Assembly (NCBI RefSeq): GCF_026340675.1
Contig: NZ_JAPEOX010000001.1
Location: forward strand, 3,224,001-3,288,000
Length of the DNA: 64,000 bases
Direction: 5' to 3'
Origin: Streptomyces sp. NBC_01264
GTDB taxonomy: Bacteria > Actinomycetota > Actinomycetes > Streptomycetales > Streptomycetaceae
In this document: positions 8,254-15,705 of the stretch, piece by piece
Numbering within the stretch: the first letter of the stretch is position 1
Layout of the letters: each line of letters opens with the position of its first letter
The notes under the pieces: model-generated
What the model was told of the DNA's origin: nothing
Database searches by the model: none
Seen by the model: only the letters and a program-made list of their open reading frames with translations
Position numbers and translations under genes: made by a program

Positions 8254-9741
8254 TCAGTAGCGGGCCGCGGACACCAGGGGGCCGTAGTGCCGGCCCCTGA
8301 TGGGCCTCGAGGGGTCCCCGTAGAAGCCGTACTCCTCGTGACGCCGGCTGTGCGCGGCCGCGTCGTCCACCAGGGTGCGGATGGTGCGCGCCGGGGCACC
8401 GTCCTCGCAGCGGCCGGAGTGGACGCACAGGGCGGCGATGCCGGTGACGACGGGGGCCGTGAGGCCGGTCCCGAAGTAGATCGCGGGAAGCGGATCCTGC
8501 GGACGGGGCGTGGTCGCGATGCAGATGCCGGGAGCGGCGACGATGTGGCGCCGGTCGGCGGCGGAGCGCGCGAACTCGGCGAACCTGAGCGTCGCCTGGT
8601 CGTCGGCGTGCCCGACCGAGCCCAGTTCGATGCCGTAGCACTCGGGGGCCGCCTTCGCGCCGGGCCGGCCGTCCATGTCCGACATCGCGGTGGAGGTGAG
8701 GACCTCGTCGTACGAGCCGGGTGCCTCCATCGCGATGCCGACGTTGGCGCCCGCACCGCTGGCCACGAGGGTCACGCCCGCCCGGGTCGTATTGCAGACG
8801 GCGAGGTGCAGCGCGTCGTTGTTGACGGTCCCGCAGTGGCCGTCGTCCGCCTGCTGGTACAGCCGCAGGGTGCCGAAGCTCATGTTGGCGACGGTGATGT
8901 CGTTGCCCGGGTCCGCGTCGGCACGGGTCGAGGCGACCCAGTCGAGGGCGCACAGCACACTGCTGTCGAGGGCGGCCCGGCCGTCGTCGGGGAACACCTT
9001 CACCGACCACAGCGGGGCTCCGGGGGCGACTCCGACGATGCCCCGGTCGTTGTCCTTGGCTCCGACGACGGCGGCCAGGGCGGTCCCGACCTCCTGGGGG
9101 TCCTGCAGGGCCGCGCCCGGCAGCACCGGGGTGCCGGTGAGGCAGTCGGCGCCGCCGCGCACGTTCAGGTCGGGGTGGCCGCCCGCGATGCCGGAGTCGA
9201 TGAGCGCGACGTTCACATCGGTGGCCCGACCGCGGCCGTCTCCGGAGCGGGCGGAGGACTTCTCCGCGTCGATGCGGTCGGCCCACTCCGGCAGGCACTG
9301 CCGCACGGTGAGGTCCGGTACGGCGCCGCACCGTACGGCGGCACCGGGTGCGGTGGCGCCGGGTGCGGCGGTACGGGGAGGCACGGTACGGGGCTCCGCC
9401 GAGACGGGGTGCCCGTAGGACCGTTCCGCCGCGACGAACCGTACCGCCCGGTCCCGGCGCAGTTCCGCCGCCTGGCTCTCGGTCAGCTCGGCGGCGTACC
9501 CCTTGAGGGCGTGCCGGAACCGCGCGGTGGGGGTGGTGCGGAAGCGGCGGGTCTGCCGGTCGGCGAGGGCCGCGGGGTCGGGGGCTGCGTCCGCGAGGAC
9601 GACGATGTACCGGGCGCCCTTCTCCCCGGCGCCGGCCGTTCCCGCGGTCGCGGCGGCGGAGGTCAGCGGGGCCAGGGTCGCCGTCAGCGCGAGGGCGAGG
9701 GCGACGGCGGGCAGCGCGGTGGAGCGCCGGGGAGGGGTCAT
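8254..9741 (-). CDS. Secreted subtilase-fold protein, probable pseudoprotease
   Basis: A 495-residue S8 (subtilisin) family protein with a signal peptide (ALPAVALALALTATLAPL), an I9 propeptide domain (RYIVVLADA to VRFVAAERSY) and a peptidase fold. The catalytic Asp is present (VALIDSGIAGGHPDL). The His motif reads DPQEVGTALAAVVGAK where its neighbour has DPHGTEAAGVIGAK, so His is Val. The Ser motif reads GTGLTAPVVTG against GTSFSTPVVAG, so Ser is Gly. Two of three catalytic residues are lost, yet the frame is open and the ends (HYGPLVSAARY) match the neighbour. ATG at 9741 has GAACAGG upstream and lies 31 bp after the active paralogue, in one operon. Confidence 0.88.
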   Translation of the reverse strand: MTPPRRSTALPAVALALALTATLAPLTSAAATAGTAGAGEKGARYIVVLADAAPDPAALADRQTRRFRTTPTARFRHALKGYAAELTESQAAELRRDRAVRFVAAERSYGHPVSAEPRTVPPRTAAPGATAPGAAVRCGAVPDLTVRQCLPEWADRIDAEKSSARSGDGRGRATDVNVALIDSGIAGGHPDLNVRGGADCLTGTPVLPGAALQDPQEVGTALAAVVGAKDNDRGIVGVAPGAPLWSVKVFPDDGRAALDSSVLCALDWVASTRADADPGNDITVANMSFGTLRLYQQADDGHCGTVNNDALHLAVCNTTRAGVTLVASGAGANVGIAMEAPGSYDEVLTSTAMSDMDGRPGAKAAPECYGIELGSVGHADDQATLRFAEFARSAADRRHIVAAPGICIATTPRPQDPLPAIYFGTGLTAPVVTGIAALCVHSGRCEDGAPARTIRTLVDDAAAHSRRHEEYGFYGDPSRPIRGRHYGPLVSAARY

Positions 9742-9772
9742 GCCTGTTCCTGTCTCACGGCCGCGGCCGCCG

Positions 9773-11206
9773 TCAGTAGCGGCCGGCATGGACGAGCGGT
9801 CCGTAGTACCGCTTCGGGAAGGGGTGGTTGGGGTCGCCGTCGAAGCCGTAGTCGGGGTGCCGGCGGGTCTGCCGGGCGGCGTCGTCCACGATCGTGCGCA
9901 GGTTGCGGGCCGGGGTGGAGTGCCCGCACGGGCCGTGCGCGATACACAGGGCGGCGGTCCCGGCGACCACGGGTGTGGAGAAGCTGGTGCCGTCCACGGC
10001 GGTGTAGGGCGCGGCCGGGTCGGAGCTGGTGGTCGCCACGCACACGCCGGGCGCGGCCACCGTGTGCTCGCGGTCCCGGGGCACCCGGACGAAGTTGCTG
10101 AACTCCAGGGCCGCCTGATCGTCCTCGTCGCCGAACAGCCCGAAGTCGAGGCCCTGGCAGTCGGGCCTTCCCCCGGCCCCGGGCTTGCCGTCGAAGTCCA
10201 CCATCGCGGTCGCGGTGAGCACCTCCTGGTAGGCGGCGGGCCCGTGCCGCGCCAGATCGTGGCTCTCGTTGCCCGCCCCGGCCACGACGGTGATCCCGGC
10301 CCGGACCGCGTTGCACACCGCGAGGTGGAACGCGTCGCCGTTGAGGGTGCCGCACGCCTCGTCGTCCTGGTCGGGAACCGCGTCCAGGGAGGTGAAGCTC
10401 ATGTTCGCGACGTGGATGTCGTTGGCGGGGTCGCCGTCGGTGCGGGTGGAGACGATCCAGTCCATGGCGCACATGCCCGCCTCGTCCGAGCCGAGCCCCG
10501 AGCTGTCGTCCGGGAAGATCTTGACCGCCCACAGCTCCGCCCCCGGCGCCACGCCCACGACCCCGATCCCGTTGTCCTTCGCGCCGATGACCCCGGCCGC
10601 CTCCGTCCCGTGCGGGTCGGGGGCGATCAGGCTGGTGCCGGGGACCTCCGGGCTGCCGCTGAGGCAGTCCGTACCGCCGAGCACGTTGAGGTCCGGGTGG
10701 GTGCCCTGGATGCCACTGTCGAGGACGGCGACGCGGACGCCCTTCACCGTGCCCTTCCCGTCGCCGGAGCGGGCGGAGGAGCGGTCGGCCTCGATCCGGT
10801 CGGCCCACTCGGGCAGGCACTGCCCGGGCCCTCCCAGGGCCTCCCCGCAGTGCACGGGGGTGTGCTTGCGCGGCGGGTCGAGCCGGTAGCGGCGCTGCTT
10901 GCTGACGAACCGTACGGCGGAGTCCGCGCGCAGTCCGGTGGCCTCGGCCTCGGTCAGCCGCGCGGCGTAGCCCTTCAGCGCGTGCCGGAACACGGCGGTC
11001 GGCGGCGCCCCGTACCGCTGCCCGAGCCGCTTCGAGGCGGTGGCCGGGTCACCCGCGCCGTCCTTGAGGACGACGATGTACGGCTCTGCGCGCCCGTCCC
11101 GCTTCTCGGCGCTCACGGCGGCCGGGGCGGCCGGGGCGGCCGCGGCAAGGGCGAGCAGGGCCAGTACCGAAGGCCCCAGCAGCGCGAAACGCGCCCGATT
11201 CCTCAT
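9773..11206 (-). CDS. Secreted subtilisin-like serine protease (S8)
   Basis: A 477-residue preproprotease. Residues 1-32 form a signal peptide (LLGPSVLALLALAAAAPAAPA), about 40-110 an I9 inhibitor propeptide (PYIVVLKDGAG to VRFVSKQ), and about 145-450 the catalytic domain. All catalytic motifs are intact: Asp in VAVLDSGIQGTHPDL, His in DPHGTEAAGVIG, oxyanion Asn in VVAGAGNES and Ser in DGTSFSTPVVAG. It carries several cysteines (CLPEWADRI, DCLSGS, CGTLNGD, CNAV, CIAHGPCG) likely to form disulfides outside the cell. It is transcribed first in a two-gene operon with the catalytically defective paralogue. Confidence 0.92.
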   Translation of the reverse strand: MRNRARFALLGPSVLALLALAAAAPAAPAAVSAEKRDGRAEPYIVVLKDGAGDPATASKRLGQRYGAPPTAVFRHALKGYAARLTEAEATGLRADSAVRFVSKQRRYRLDPPRKHTPVHCGEALGGPGQCLPEWADRIEADRSSARSGDGKGTVKGVRVAVLDSGIQGTHPDLNVLGGTDCLSGSPEVPGTSLIAPDPHGTEAAGVIGAKDNGIGVVGVAPGAELWAVKIFPDDSSGLGSDEAGMCAMDWIVSTRTDGDPANDIHVANMSFTSLDAVPDQDDEACGTLNGDAFHLAVCNAVRAGITVVAGAGNESHDLARHGPAAYQEVLTATAMVDFDGKPGAGGRPDCQGLDFGLFGDEDDQAALEFSNFVRVPRDREHTVAAPGVCVATTSSDPAAPYTAVDGTSFSTPVVAGTAALCIAHGPCGHSTPARNLRTIVDDAARQTRRHPDYGFDGDPNHPFPKRYYGPLVHAGRY

Positions 11207-11411
11207 ACCCGGTCCCGTCGGACGGCCGCTGTGTCAACGCGCCCATCCGACCCGAAGCCGCGGCCCGCGCCGCCGCGCGCACCGTGCGCCACCCGCGAGT
11301 TCACCCGGCCGGACCGGTGCGGGCCTCCGTTCGGCCGCGCTGCGGAGACAGCCGTGCCGTTTTTGACAAGACAGGCGCGCGGCGGCTTGTCACGCTCGGC
11401 GGACACCCTCG
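11207..11411. promoter_or_regulatory. Upstream region of the subtilase operon
   Basis: 205 bp between the protease start and the terminator of the membrane-protein gene. A GTTTTTGACAAGACAGG stretch near 11358-11374 is locally AT-rich and could hold a promoter, but no -10/-35 pair is convincing in the reverse direction. No gene is seen. Confidence 0.3.
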
Positions 11412-11454
11412 GCACTGCGGCAGCCCGTCACGGGGGTGCGGGCTGCCGCAGTGC
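11412..11454 (-). terminator. 15-bp perfect hairpin at the end of the membrane-protein gene
   Basis: GCACTGCGGCAGCCC (11412-11426) pairs exactly with GGGCTGCCGCAGTGC (11440-11454) around a 13-base loop. The stop codon of the reverse-strand membrane protein (11428-11430) lies in the loop, so the hairpin spans the 3' end of that transcript. There is no long U run, as is common in Streptomyces. Confidence 0.6.
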
Positions 11455-12264
11455 GTCGACCAGCGCGCGGGGCTCGTCCGCGTGGAAGCGGATGACCCGT
11501 GCCTCGCCGCGGGCCCCGAGCGGGCGGCGGAAGGCGAGCGGGCGGGTCAGTTCCACGGTGACCGTGGTCTGGCTGCCGACGATCAGGTCGAGCACCCCGT
11601 CCTCGGAGAGGGTGACGAGCCGCCCCTCGGGATAGCGCCGGTCCACCCGGACCGAGGCCACCGCGTCCGGCGGGACGGTCAGGTCGAAGAGGGCTCCGTA
11701 GCGGACGCGCAGGGTCCCGTCGGGGCTCACGACGTGCGGCCGGGTGACGCAGGCGGCGTGCAGTCCGAGCATCAGCAGCACCCCGTACACGTCGAGGACG
11801 AGCACCACGCGGTGGACGGCAGGCCAGGGGATCAGGAAGGCCAGCGCCACGGTCTCGATCAGCGACACGAACACCAGCCCGTACATCATGGCCGTCTGCG
11901 GTCCGGTGTACGGGGCCGCGTGGTCCGCGGACCGCACCCCGTGCGGGGGCCTGCGCAGCGCCCACCGCAGCAGTGAGGCGGACGCGCGCAGTTCGTGCAG
12001 CACGAGGCGGCGTACGGGGACGGGGACCACGGCCCGTACGGCCTCGCGGCGGGCCGCGCCCGGGCCGGCGCCGCGGGCGCGGGCGGCGGCGTACAGCGAG
12101 TACAGGACGCGGGCCTCCAGGAGGAGGACCCCCAGCACCAGCGCTTCGGCGACGGCGAGGGCCCAGCCGGGCGGGCGCACCCCGGCCGCCACGCACACCA
12201 CCAGCGCCAGCTCCATGGGGAGCACGGCGGCCACCCCGATCCGTGCCGCGCGTATCGCGCTCAT
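11428..12264 (-). CDS. Membrane protein of unknown function, coupled to MerR regulator
   Basis: A 278-residue protein with hydrophobic segments near residues 8-30 (IGVAAVLPMELALVVCVAAG), 33-58, 130-150 (MMYGLVFVSLIETVALAFLI) and 155-175 (VVLVLDVYGVLLMLGLHAA), followed by a soluble beta-rich tail (RVRYGALFDLTVPPDAVASVRVD, VIRFHADEPRALVDALR). I do not recognise a named family. ATG at 12264 overlaps the MerR stop (ATGA), so translation is coupled and the regulator very likely controls it. A drug or envelope-stress role is a guess. Confidence 0.75.
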   Translation of the reverse strand: MSAIRAARIGVAAVLPMELALVVCVAAGVRPPGWALAVAEALVLGVLLLEARVLYSLYAAARARGAGPGAARREAVRAVVPVPVRRLVLHELRASASLLRWALRRPPHGVRSADHAAPYTGPQTAMMYGLVFVSLIETVALAFLIPWPAVHRVVLVLDVYGVLLMLGLHAACVTRPHVVSPDGTLRVRYGALFDLTVPPDAVASVRVDRRYPEGRLVTLSEDGVLDLIVGSQTTVTVELTRPLAFRRPLGARGEARVIRFHADEPRALVDALRQPAPP

Positions 12265-13046
12265 TCCCGGCCCCTCTCCGTCTGCGTCGCCCACGTGTCC
12301 GTGAAGGCCTCCATCACCCGGCGGACGACCTCCGCCTGCGCCGGGGCGTACTCGGCGAGCAGGGCCTCCAGGAAGCCCGGCAGCTCCTGCGGCCCGCCGG
12401 CCGCCCCCTCCGTCACCGCCGTCGCCGGCGCCATCGCCGCGAACGCCTCGGCGGGCACCGCGGCCACCAGTTCCGCGGCGAGCGGCCCGATCCGGGGGTC
12501 GTCCTCGTCCGCGTCGGCCAGCTCGTCGAGCCGCTCGTACAGCGCGAGCACGGCCGGGTCGGCGGCGACCGTCCCGAGTGCGGCGTAGAGCTCCTCCCCC
12601 ACGGCGCCCGAGGCGTCCAGCAAGCCCAGGTGCTCGCGGTCGAGCGCGGCGGAGGGCGAGGCCGTCGCGGGCGCCTTGGACAGCAGCTCCGCGAGCGCGG
12701 GCGAGACCGGCTCGGCCTCCCCGGGCGGGGCGGCGAGCAGGACGGCCAGGCGCCGCCTGCGCTCGGCCAGTTCGGCCTGCTGGCGGGCGAGGTCGGCGTC
12801 GAGCTCGGCCAGTACCTCGGCGAGCTCGCGCCCCGCGTCGTCCGCGAGCACGTCGCGCACCTCGTCGAGGCTCAGCCCGAGCTCGGTCAGCCGGCGCACC
12901 CGGGCCAGCCGGACGGCGTCGCGCACGCTGTAGGTGCGATAGCCGTTGGGGCGCCGGTCCGGCTCGGGGAGCAGGCCGACGTGGTGGTAGTGCCGGATCG
13001 CCCGGGTGGTGAGCCCGACGAGCGCGGCGATCTCTCCGATCCGCAT
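12261..13046 (-). CDS. MerR-family transcriptional regulator
   Basis: A 261-residue protein opening with the MerR winged helix (MRIGEIAALVGLTTRAIRHY, HHVGLLPEPDRRPNGYRTYS, RVRRLTELGLSLDEVRDVL) and a long coiled-coil helix (LAELDADLARQQAELAERR). The C-terminal 150 residues form an Ala/Glu-rich helical effector region without the cysteines of metal sensors, suggesting an organic ligand or a regulator resembling TipA-type multidrug sensors. ATG at 13046 lies just six bases after a -10 hexamer, so the mRNA is probably leaderless. It overlaps the membrane-protein gene by four bases. It is divergent from rnpB. Confidence 0.87.
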   Translation of the reverse strand: MRIGEIAALVGLTTRAIRHYHHVGLLPEPDRRPNGYRTYSVRDAVRLARVRRLTELGLSLDEVRDVLADDAGRELAEVLAELDADLARQQAELAERRRRLAVLLAAPPGEAEPVSPALAELLSKAPATASPSAALDREHLGLLDASGAVGEELYAALGTVAADPAVLALYERLDELADADEDDPRIGPLAAELVAAVPAEAFAAMAPATAVTEGAAGGPQELPGFLEALLAEYAPAQAEVVRRVMEAFTDTWATQTERGRE

Positions 13047-13052
13047 GAGCCC

Positions 13053-13083
13053 AGTAGAAGCCTTGCCGCTGCGTCAAGGTCAA
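13053..13083 (-). promoter_or_regulatory. MerR-type promoter with 19-bp spacer, leaderless start
   Basis: On the reverse strand TTGACC (13083-13078) and TCTACT (13058-13053) are separated by 19 bp, the long spacer typical of MerR-regulated promoters. The spacer holds the dyad CCTTG-N9-CAAGG (13061-13079). Six bases separate the -10 from the ATG at 13046, so transcription probably starts at or beside the start codon. Confidence 0.6.
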
Positions 13084-13117
13084 GCGCTGACACGTTGCAG
13101 GTAGCATGGGCGGCACG

Positions 13118-13532
13118 ACAGACGAGTCGGCCGGGCGGCCGCGTCGGGATCTCCGGATCCCGCCGAGGAACGTCCGGGCTCCACAGGGCAGGGTGGTGGC
13201 TAACGGCCACCCGGGGTGACCCGCGGGACAGTGCCACAGAAAACAGACCGCCTGGGGCTTCGGCCCCCGGTAAGGGTGAAACGGTGGTGTAAGAGACCAC
13301 CAGCGCCTGAGGCGACTCAGGCGGCTAGGTAAACCCCACCCGGAGCAAGGTCAAGAGGGTCCGGCCGTTTTCGGACGGCAGGACCTGCGCGAACGTTCGA
13401 GGGCTGCTCGCCCGAGTTCGCGGGTAGACCGCACGAGACCGGCGGCAACGCCGGTCCTAGATGGATGGCCGTCTCCCCGGCGACCGCGAGGTCCCCGGGT
13501 GACAGAACCCGGCGTACAGGCCGGCTCGTCTG
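13118..13532 (+). ncRNA. rnpB: RNase P RNA (class A)
   Basis: The RNA component of ribonuclease P, which removes 5' leaders from tRNA precursors. Diagnostic conserved segments are GAGGAACGTCCGGGCTCCA (P4/J3-4 region) near the 5' end, AACAGACCGCC, GGTAAGGGTGAAACGGTG and the 3' GACAGAACCCGGCGTACAGG. The ends pair: CAGACGAGTCGGCC (13119-13132) with GGCCGGCTCGTCTG (13519-13532), closing helix P1. A TAGCAT at 13102-13107 could be the -10. The length of about 415 nt is normal for actinobacterial rnpB. It lies between the divergent merR gene and the yefM-yoeB operon. Confidence 0.96.
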
Positions 13533-13536
13533 CCAC

Positions 13537-13577
13537 ACCTCTCCGACCCGCGGATACGCGGTACGGGGAGGTTTTTT
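13537..13577 (+). terminator. Rho-independent terminator of rnpB
   Basis: An imperfect stem (ACCTCTCCGACCCGC against GCGGTACGGGGAGGT) is followed by six T residues at 13572-13577, directly after rnpB. This is the only classical hairpin-plus-T-run terminator that I noticed in the window. Confidence 0.8.
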
Positions 13578-13607
13578 CTTGCCTCGCGCACCGAACCGGC
13601 CAGACTG

Positions 13608-13624
13608 GTACGGTAACACCGTAC
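13608..13624 (+). promoter_or_regulatory. Palindromic operator before yefM-yoeB
   Basis: GTACGGT-AAC-ACCGTAC is a perfect 7-bp inverted repeat, 28 bp upstream of the yefM ATG. YefM/Phd antitoxins with their toxins repress their own promoter through short palindromes, so this is the likely autoregulatory site. Confidence 0.6.
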
Positions 13625-13652
13625 GAGTCCGCGTGACAGGGAGGTTCAGTCC

Positions 13653-13928
13653 ATGCCTATCTCCGCGAATGAAGCCCGCACACGCTTCTACCCGCTGATC
13701 CGGCAGGTCAACGAGGACCATGAACCGATAGAGGTCACCTCTCGAGAGCACGGCGACGTGGTCATCATGGCCGCCGAGGACTTCCGGTCCTGGCAGGAGA
13801 CGGTGTACCTCCTGCGCTCACCCCGTAACGCGCAGATCCTCATGGAGTCCATCGCCGAGCTGGACGCCGGCCACGGGCAGGCGCGCGAGCTCATCGAGCC
13901 GATGGACAGCTCCGGGTCAGCCGCGTGA
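13653..13928 (+). CDS. yefM: YefM antitoxin (Phd/YefM family)
   Basis: A 91-residue type II antitoxin: MPISANEARTRFYPLIRQVN is the DNA-binding, ribbon-type N-terminus and HGDVVIMAAEDFRSWQETVYLL is the conserved core; the C-terminal Asp/Glu-rich tail would wrap the toxin. It neutralises YoeB and represses the operon. The start follows ACAGGGAGG. The stop overlaps the toxin start by four bases (GTGA), giving strict co-translation. A chromosomal yefM/yoeB pair has been characterised in Streptomyces lividans, and this pair looks orthologous. Confidence 0.93.
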   Translation: MPISANEARTRFYPLIRQVNEDHEPIEVTSREHGDVVIMAAEDFRSWQETVYLLRSPRNAQILMESIAELDAGHGQARELIEPMDSSGSAA

Positions 13929-14179
13929 AGGTGATGTTCTCCAGCCGCGCTTGGAACGAGTACACGTTTTGGGCGACGGCCGATCCGAAGATCCTCAAGC
14001 GGATCAATCGGCTGGTCAAGGAGATCCAGCGCACACCGTTCGAAGGCGTCGGAAAGCCTGAACCGCTCAAGGAGAACCTTTCCGGCTGGTGGTCCAGACG
14101 GATCACCGATGAACACCGCCTCGTCTACCGCATCAACGACGAGGCCGTGGAAATCGCCCAGGCCCGCTACCACTACTGA
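13925..14179 (+). CDS. yoeB: YoeB ribosome-dependent mRNA interferase toxin
   Basis: An 84-residue RelE/YoeB-fold toxin (MKVMFSSRAWNEYTFWATAD, RINRLVKEIQRTPFEGVGKPEPL). The active-site region is intact: Glu in GKPEPLKENL, the Arg pair in SGWWSRRITDEHRLVYR, and the C-terminal HY of ARYHY. It would cleave mRNA at the ribosomal A site when YefM is degraded. GTG at 13925 overlaps the antitoxin gene. Length equals E. coli YoeB (84 aa), so the toxin appears functional. Confidence 0.94.
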   Translation: MKVMFSSRAWNEYTFWATADPKILKRINRLVKEIQRTPFEGVGKPEPLKENLSGWWSRRITDEHRLVYRINDEAVEIAQARYHY

Positions 14180-14235
14180 GCGACAGCGGTTCCCGCCGCA
14201 CGGCGGCCCCCGCCCAGCGGGGGCCGTCCCGTCGG

Positions 14236-15705
14236 CTACCTCAGGTGGGACGTGTCGTTCAGGAGGCGGACCGAGGCGTTGCCGTCGGCGTAGTAGGCGA
14301 CCGCCGACAGGGAGGCCGCCGAGAGTTCCATGCGGAACAGGGCCTCCGGCGGGGCGCCCAGGGCCAGGCGGACCAGGATCTTGACCGGGGTCACGTGCGA
14401 GACCAGCAGGACCGTGCGGCCCGCGTGCTCGGCGAGGAGCCGGTCCCGGGTCGCCGAGATGCGGCGGGTGGCCGTGGCGAAGCTTTCGCCGCCGCCCGTG
14501 GGGGCGGCCTCCGGGGAGTCCAGCCACGCCTGGAGGTCTTCGGGGTGGCGCTCGCGCGCTTCCGCGAAGGTCAGCCCCTCCCACGCGCCGAAGTCGACCT
14601 CGCGCAGGCCCTCTTCGACGGCGACCGTGAGCCCGAGCCGGTCGGCGACGGCCTGCGCGGTCTCCCGGCAGCGGCGCAGCGGGGAGCTGATCACCGTCTC
14701 GATGGTGCCGCGCGCCGCGAGCGACTCCGCGACGGCGGCGGCCTGGCGGCGGCCCGCCGCGGAAAGCTCCGGGTCGCTGCCACCGCTGCCGGAGAACCGC
14801 TTCTGCGGGGTCAGCGCGGTCTCTCCGTGGCGCAGCAGCACGAAGGTGGCGGGCGGCCCCATGTCGGGCCCCCAGCCCTGCCCGGCGGGGGCGGTCGTGG
14901 GCGCGGCGCTGGTGGACGTGACGCCCGGCGCATCGGCGGTGGCGGGGGTGGCCGAGACTGCCGCGTCGGCCAGCGCCGACGGGCCGACCGGGACCACCTG
15001 GTCTGCCGGACCCGCCGAGTCGGCGAGGTCCGCCGGGCCCGTCGGGGCGGCCAGGTCCGTCAGGTCCGTCGGGTCCCCGAACAGGGTGTCGGCGGCGGCC
15101 GGTGCGGAGCCAGCCCGGGCGGGCGCAGCCGTGCCCGCGCGGGTTCGCGTACCGCCGCCGGAGGCCAGGGCGGCGCGGACCGCCGCCGCCCCCTTCGCCG
15201 CGTCGCCCGGAGGGCCCTGCGGCGGCGGGGCCGCCAGGGTGCGGGCCGCGGAGGCGTCCAGGGCGGCCGAGGAGTTCGCGGGCTCCCAGCGCTCGCCCCG
15301 CTTGCCCGCGTCCATCGCCTCGTTCGCGAGCCGGTCCGCGTGCTTGTTCTTCTCGCGCGGGATCCACTCGTACGTCACCTGCGCGCGCGGCATGACCTTC
15401 GCCGCCTCCGCCGCGAGCGGCTTCATGTCCGGGTGCTTGATCTTCCAGCGGCCCGACATCTGCTCGACGACGAGCTTGGAGTCCATGCGTACGAGGACCA
15501 CCGCGTCCGGGTCCAGCTCGCGGGCGGCCTTCAGCCCGGCGATGAGGCCCTTGTACTCGGCCACGTTGTTCGTCGCGACGCCGATGTACTCCGCGCGCTC
15601 GGCCAGCGTCTCGCCCGTCACCGGGTCGAGGACGACGGAGCCGTACCCGGCGGGCCCCGGGTTGCCCCGGGAGCCGCCGTCGGCTTCCACAACGAACTTC
15701 GGCAT
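14236..15705 (-). CDS. Bifunctional RNase HI / CobC-type acid phosphatase
   Basis: A 489-residue fusion. Residues 1-140 are RNase HI with DGGSRGNPGPAGYG (first Asp), NNVAEYKGLIAGL (Glu), VRMDSKLVVEQM (Asp) and NKHADRLANEAMD (last Asp), removing RNA from RNA-DNA hybrids. After a 140-residue Ala/Pro/Thr-rich linker, residues 290-489 are a histidine phosphatase (LLRHGETALTPQKRFSG, SSPLRRCRETA, VSHVTPVKILV) of the alpha-ribazole phosphatase (CobC) type. The same fusion is known as SCO2299 in S. coelicolor and Rv2228c in M. tuberculosis. It ends a three-gene operon; its ATG overlaps the zinc-ribbon stop. The CobC half is of interest given the cobalamin locus 42 kb downstream. Confidence 0.93.
   Translation of the reverse strand: MPKFVVEADGGSRGNPGPAGYGSVVLDPVTGETLAERAEYIGVATNNVAEYKGLIAGLKAARELDPDAVVLVRMDSKLVVEQMSGRWKIKHPDMKPLAAEAAKVMPRAQVTYEWIPREKNKHADRLANEAMDAGKRGERWEPANSSAALDASAARTLAAPPPQGPPGDAAKGAAAVRAALASGGGTRTRAGTAAPARAGSAPAAADTLFGDPTDLTDLAAPTGPADLADSAGPADQVVPVGPSALADAAVSATPATADAPGVTSTSAAPTTAPAGQGWGPDMGPPATFVLLRHGETALTPQKRFSGSGGSDPELSAAGRRQAAAVAESLAARGTIETVISSPLRRCRETAQAVADRLGLTVAVEEGLREVDFGAWEGLTFAEARERHPEDLQAWLDSPEAAPTGGGESFATATRRISATRDRLLAEHAGRTVLLVSHVTPVKILVRLALGAPPEALFRMELSAASLSAVAYYADGNASVRLLNDTSHLR

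Noticed and set aside
9503..11635. Long forward frame over the subtilase operon
   Set aside because: It is antisense to two proteases with recognisable catalytic motifs, and its own translation has no domain.
13925..14179. YoeB toxin suspected to be inactivated
   Set aside because: Catalytic region and C-terminal HY are intact and the length is normal, so it is annotated as functional.
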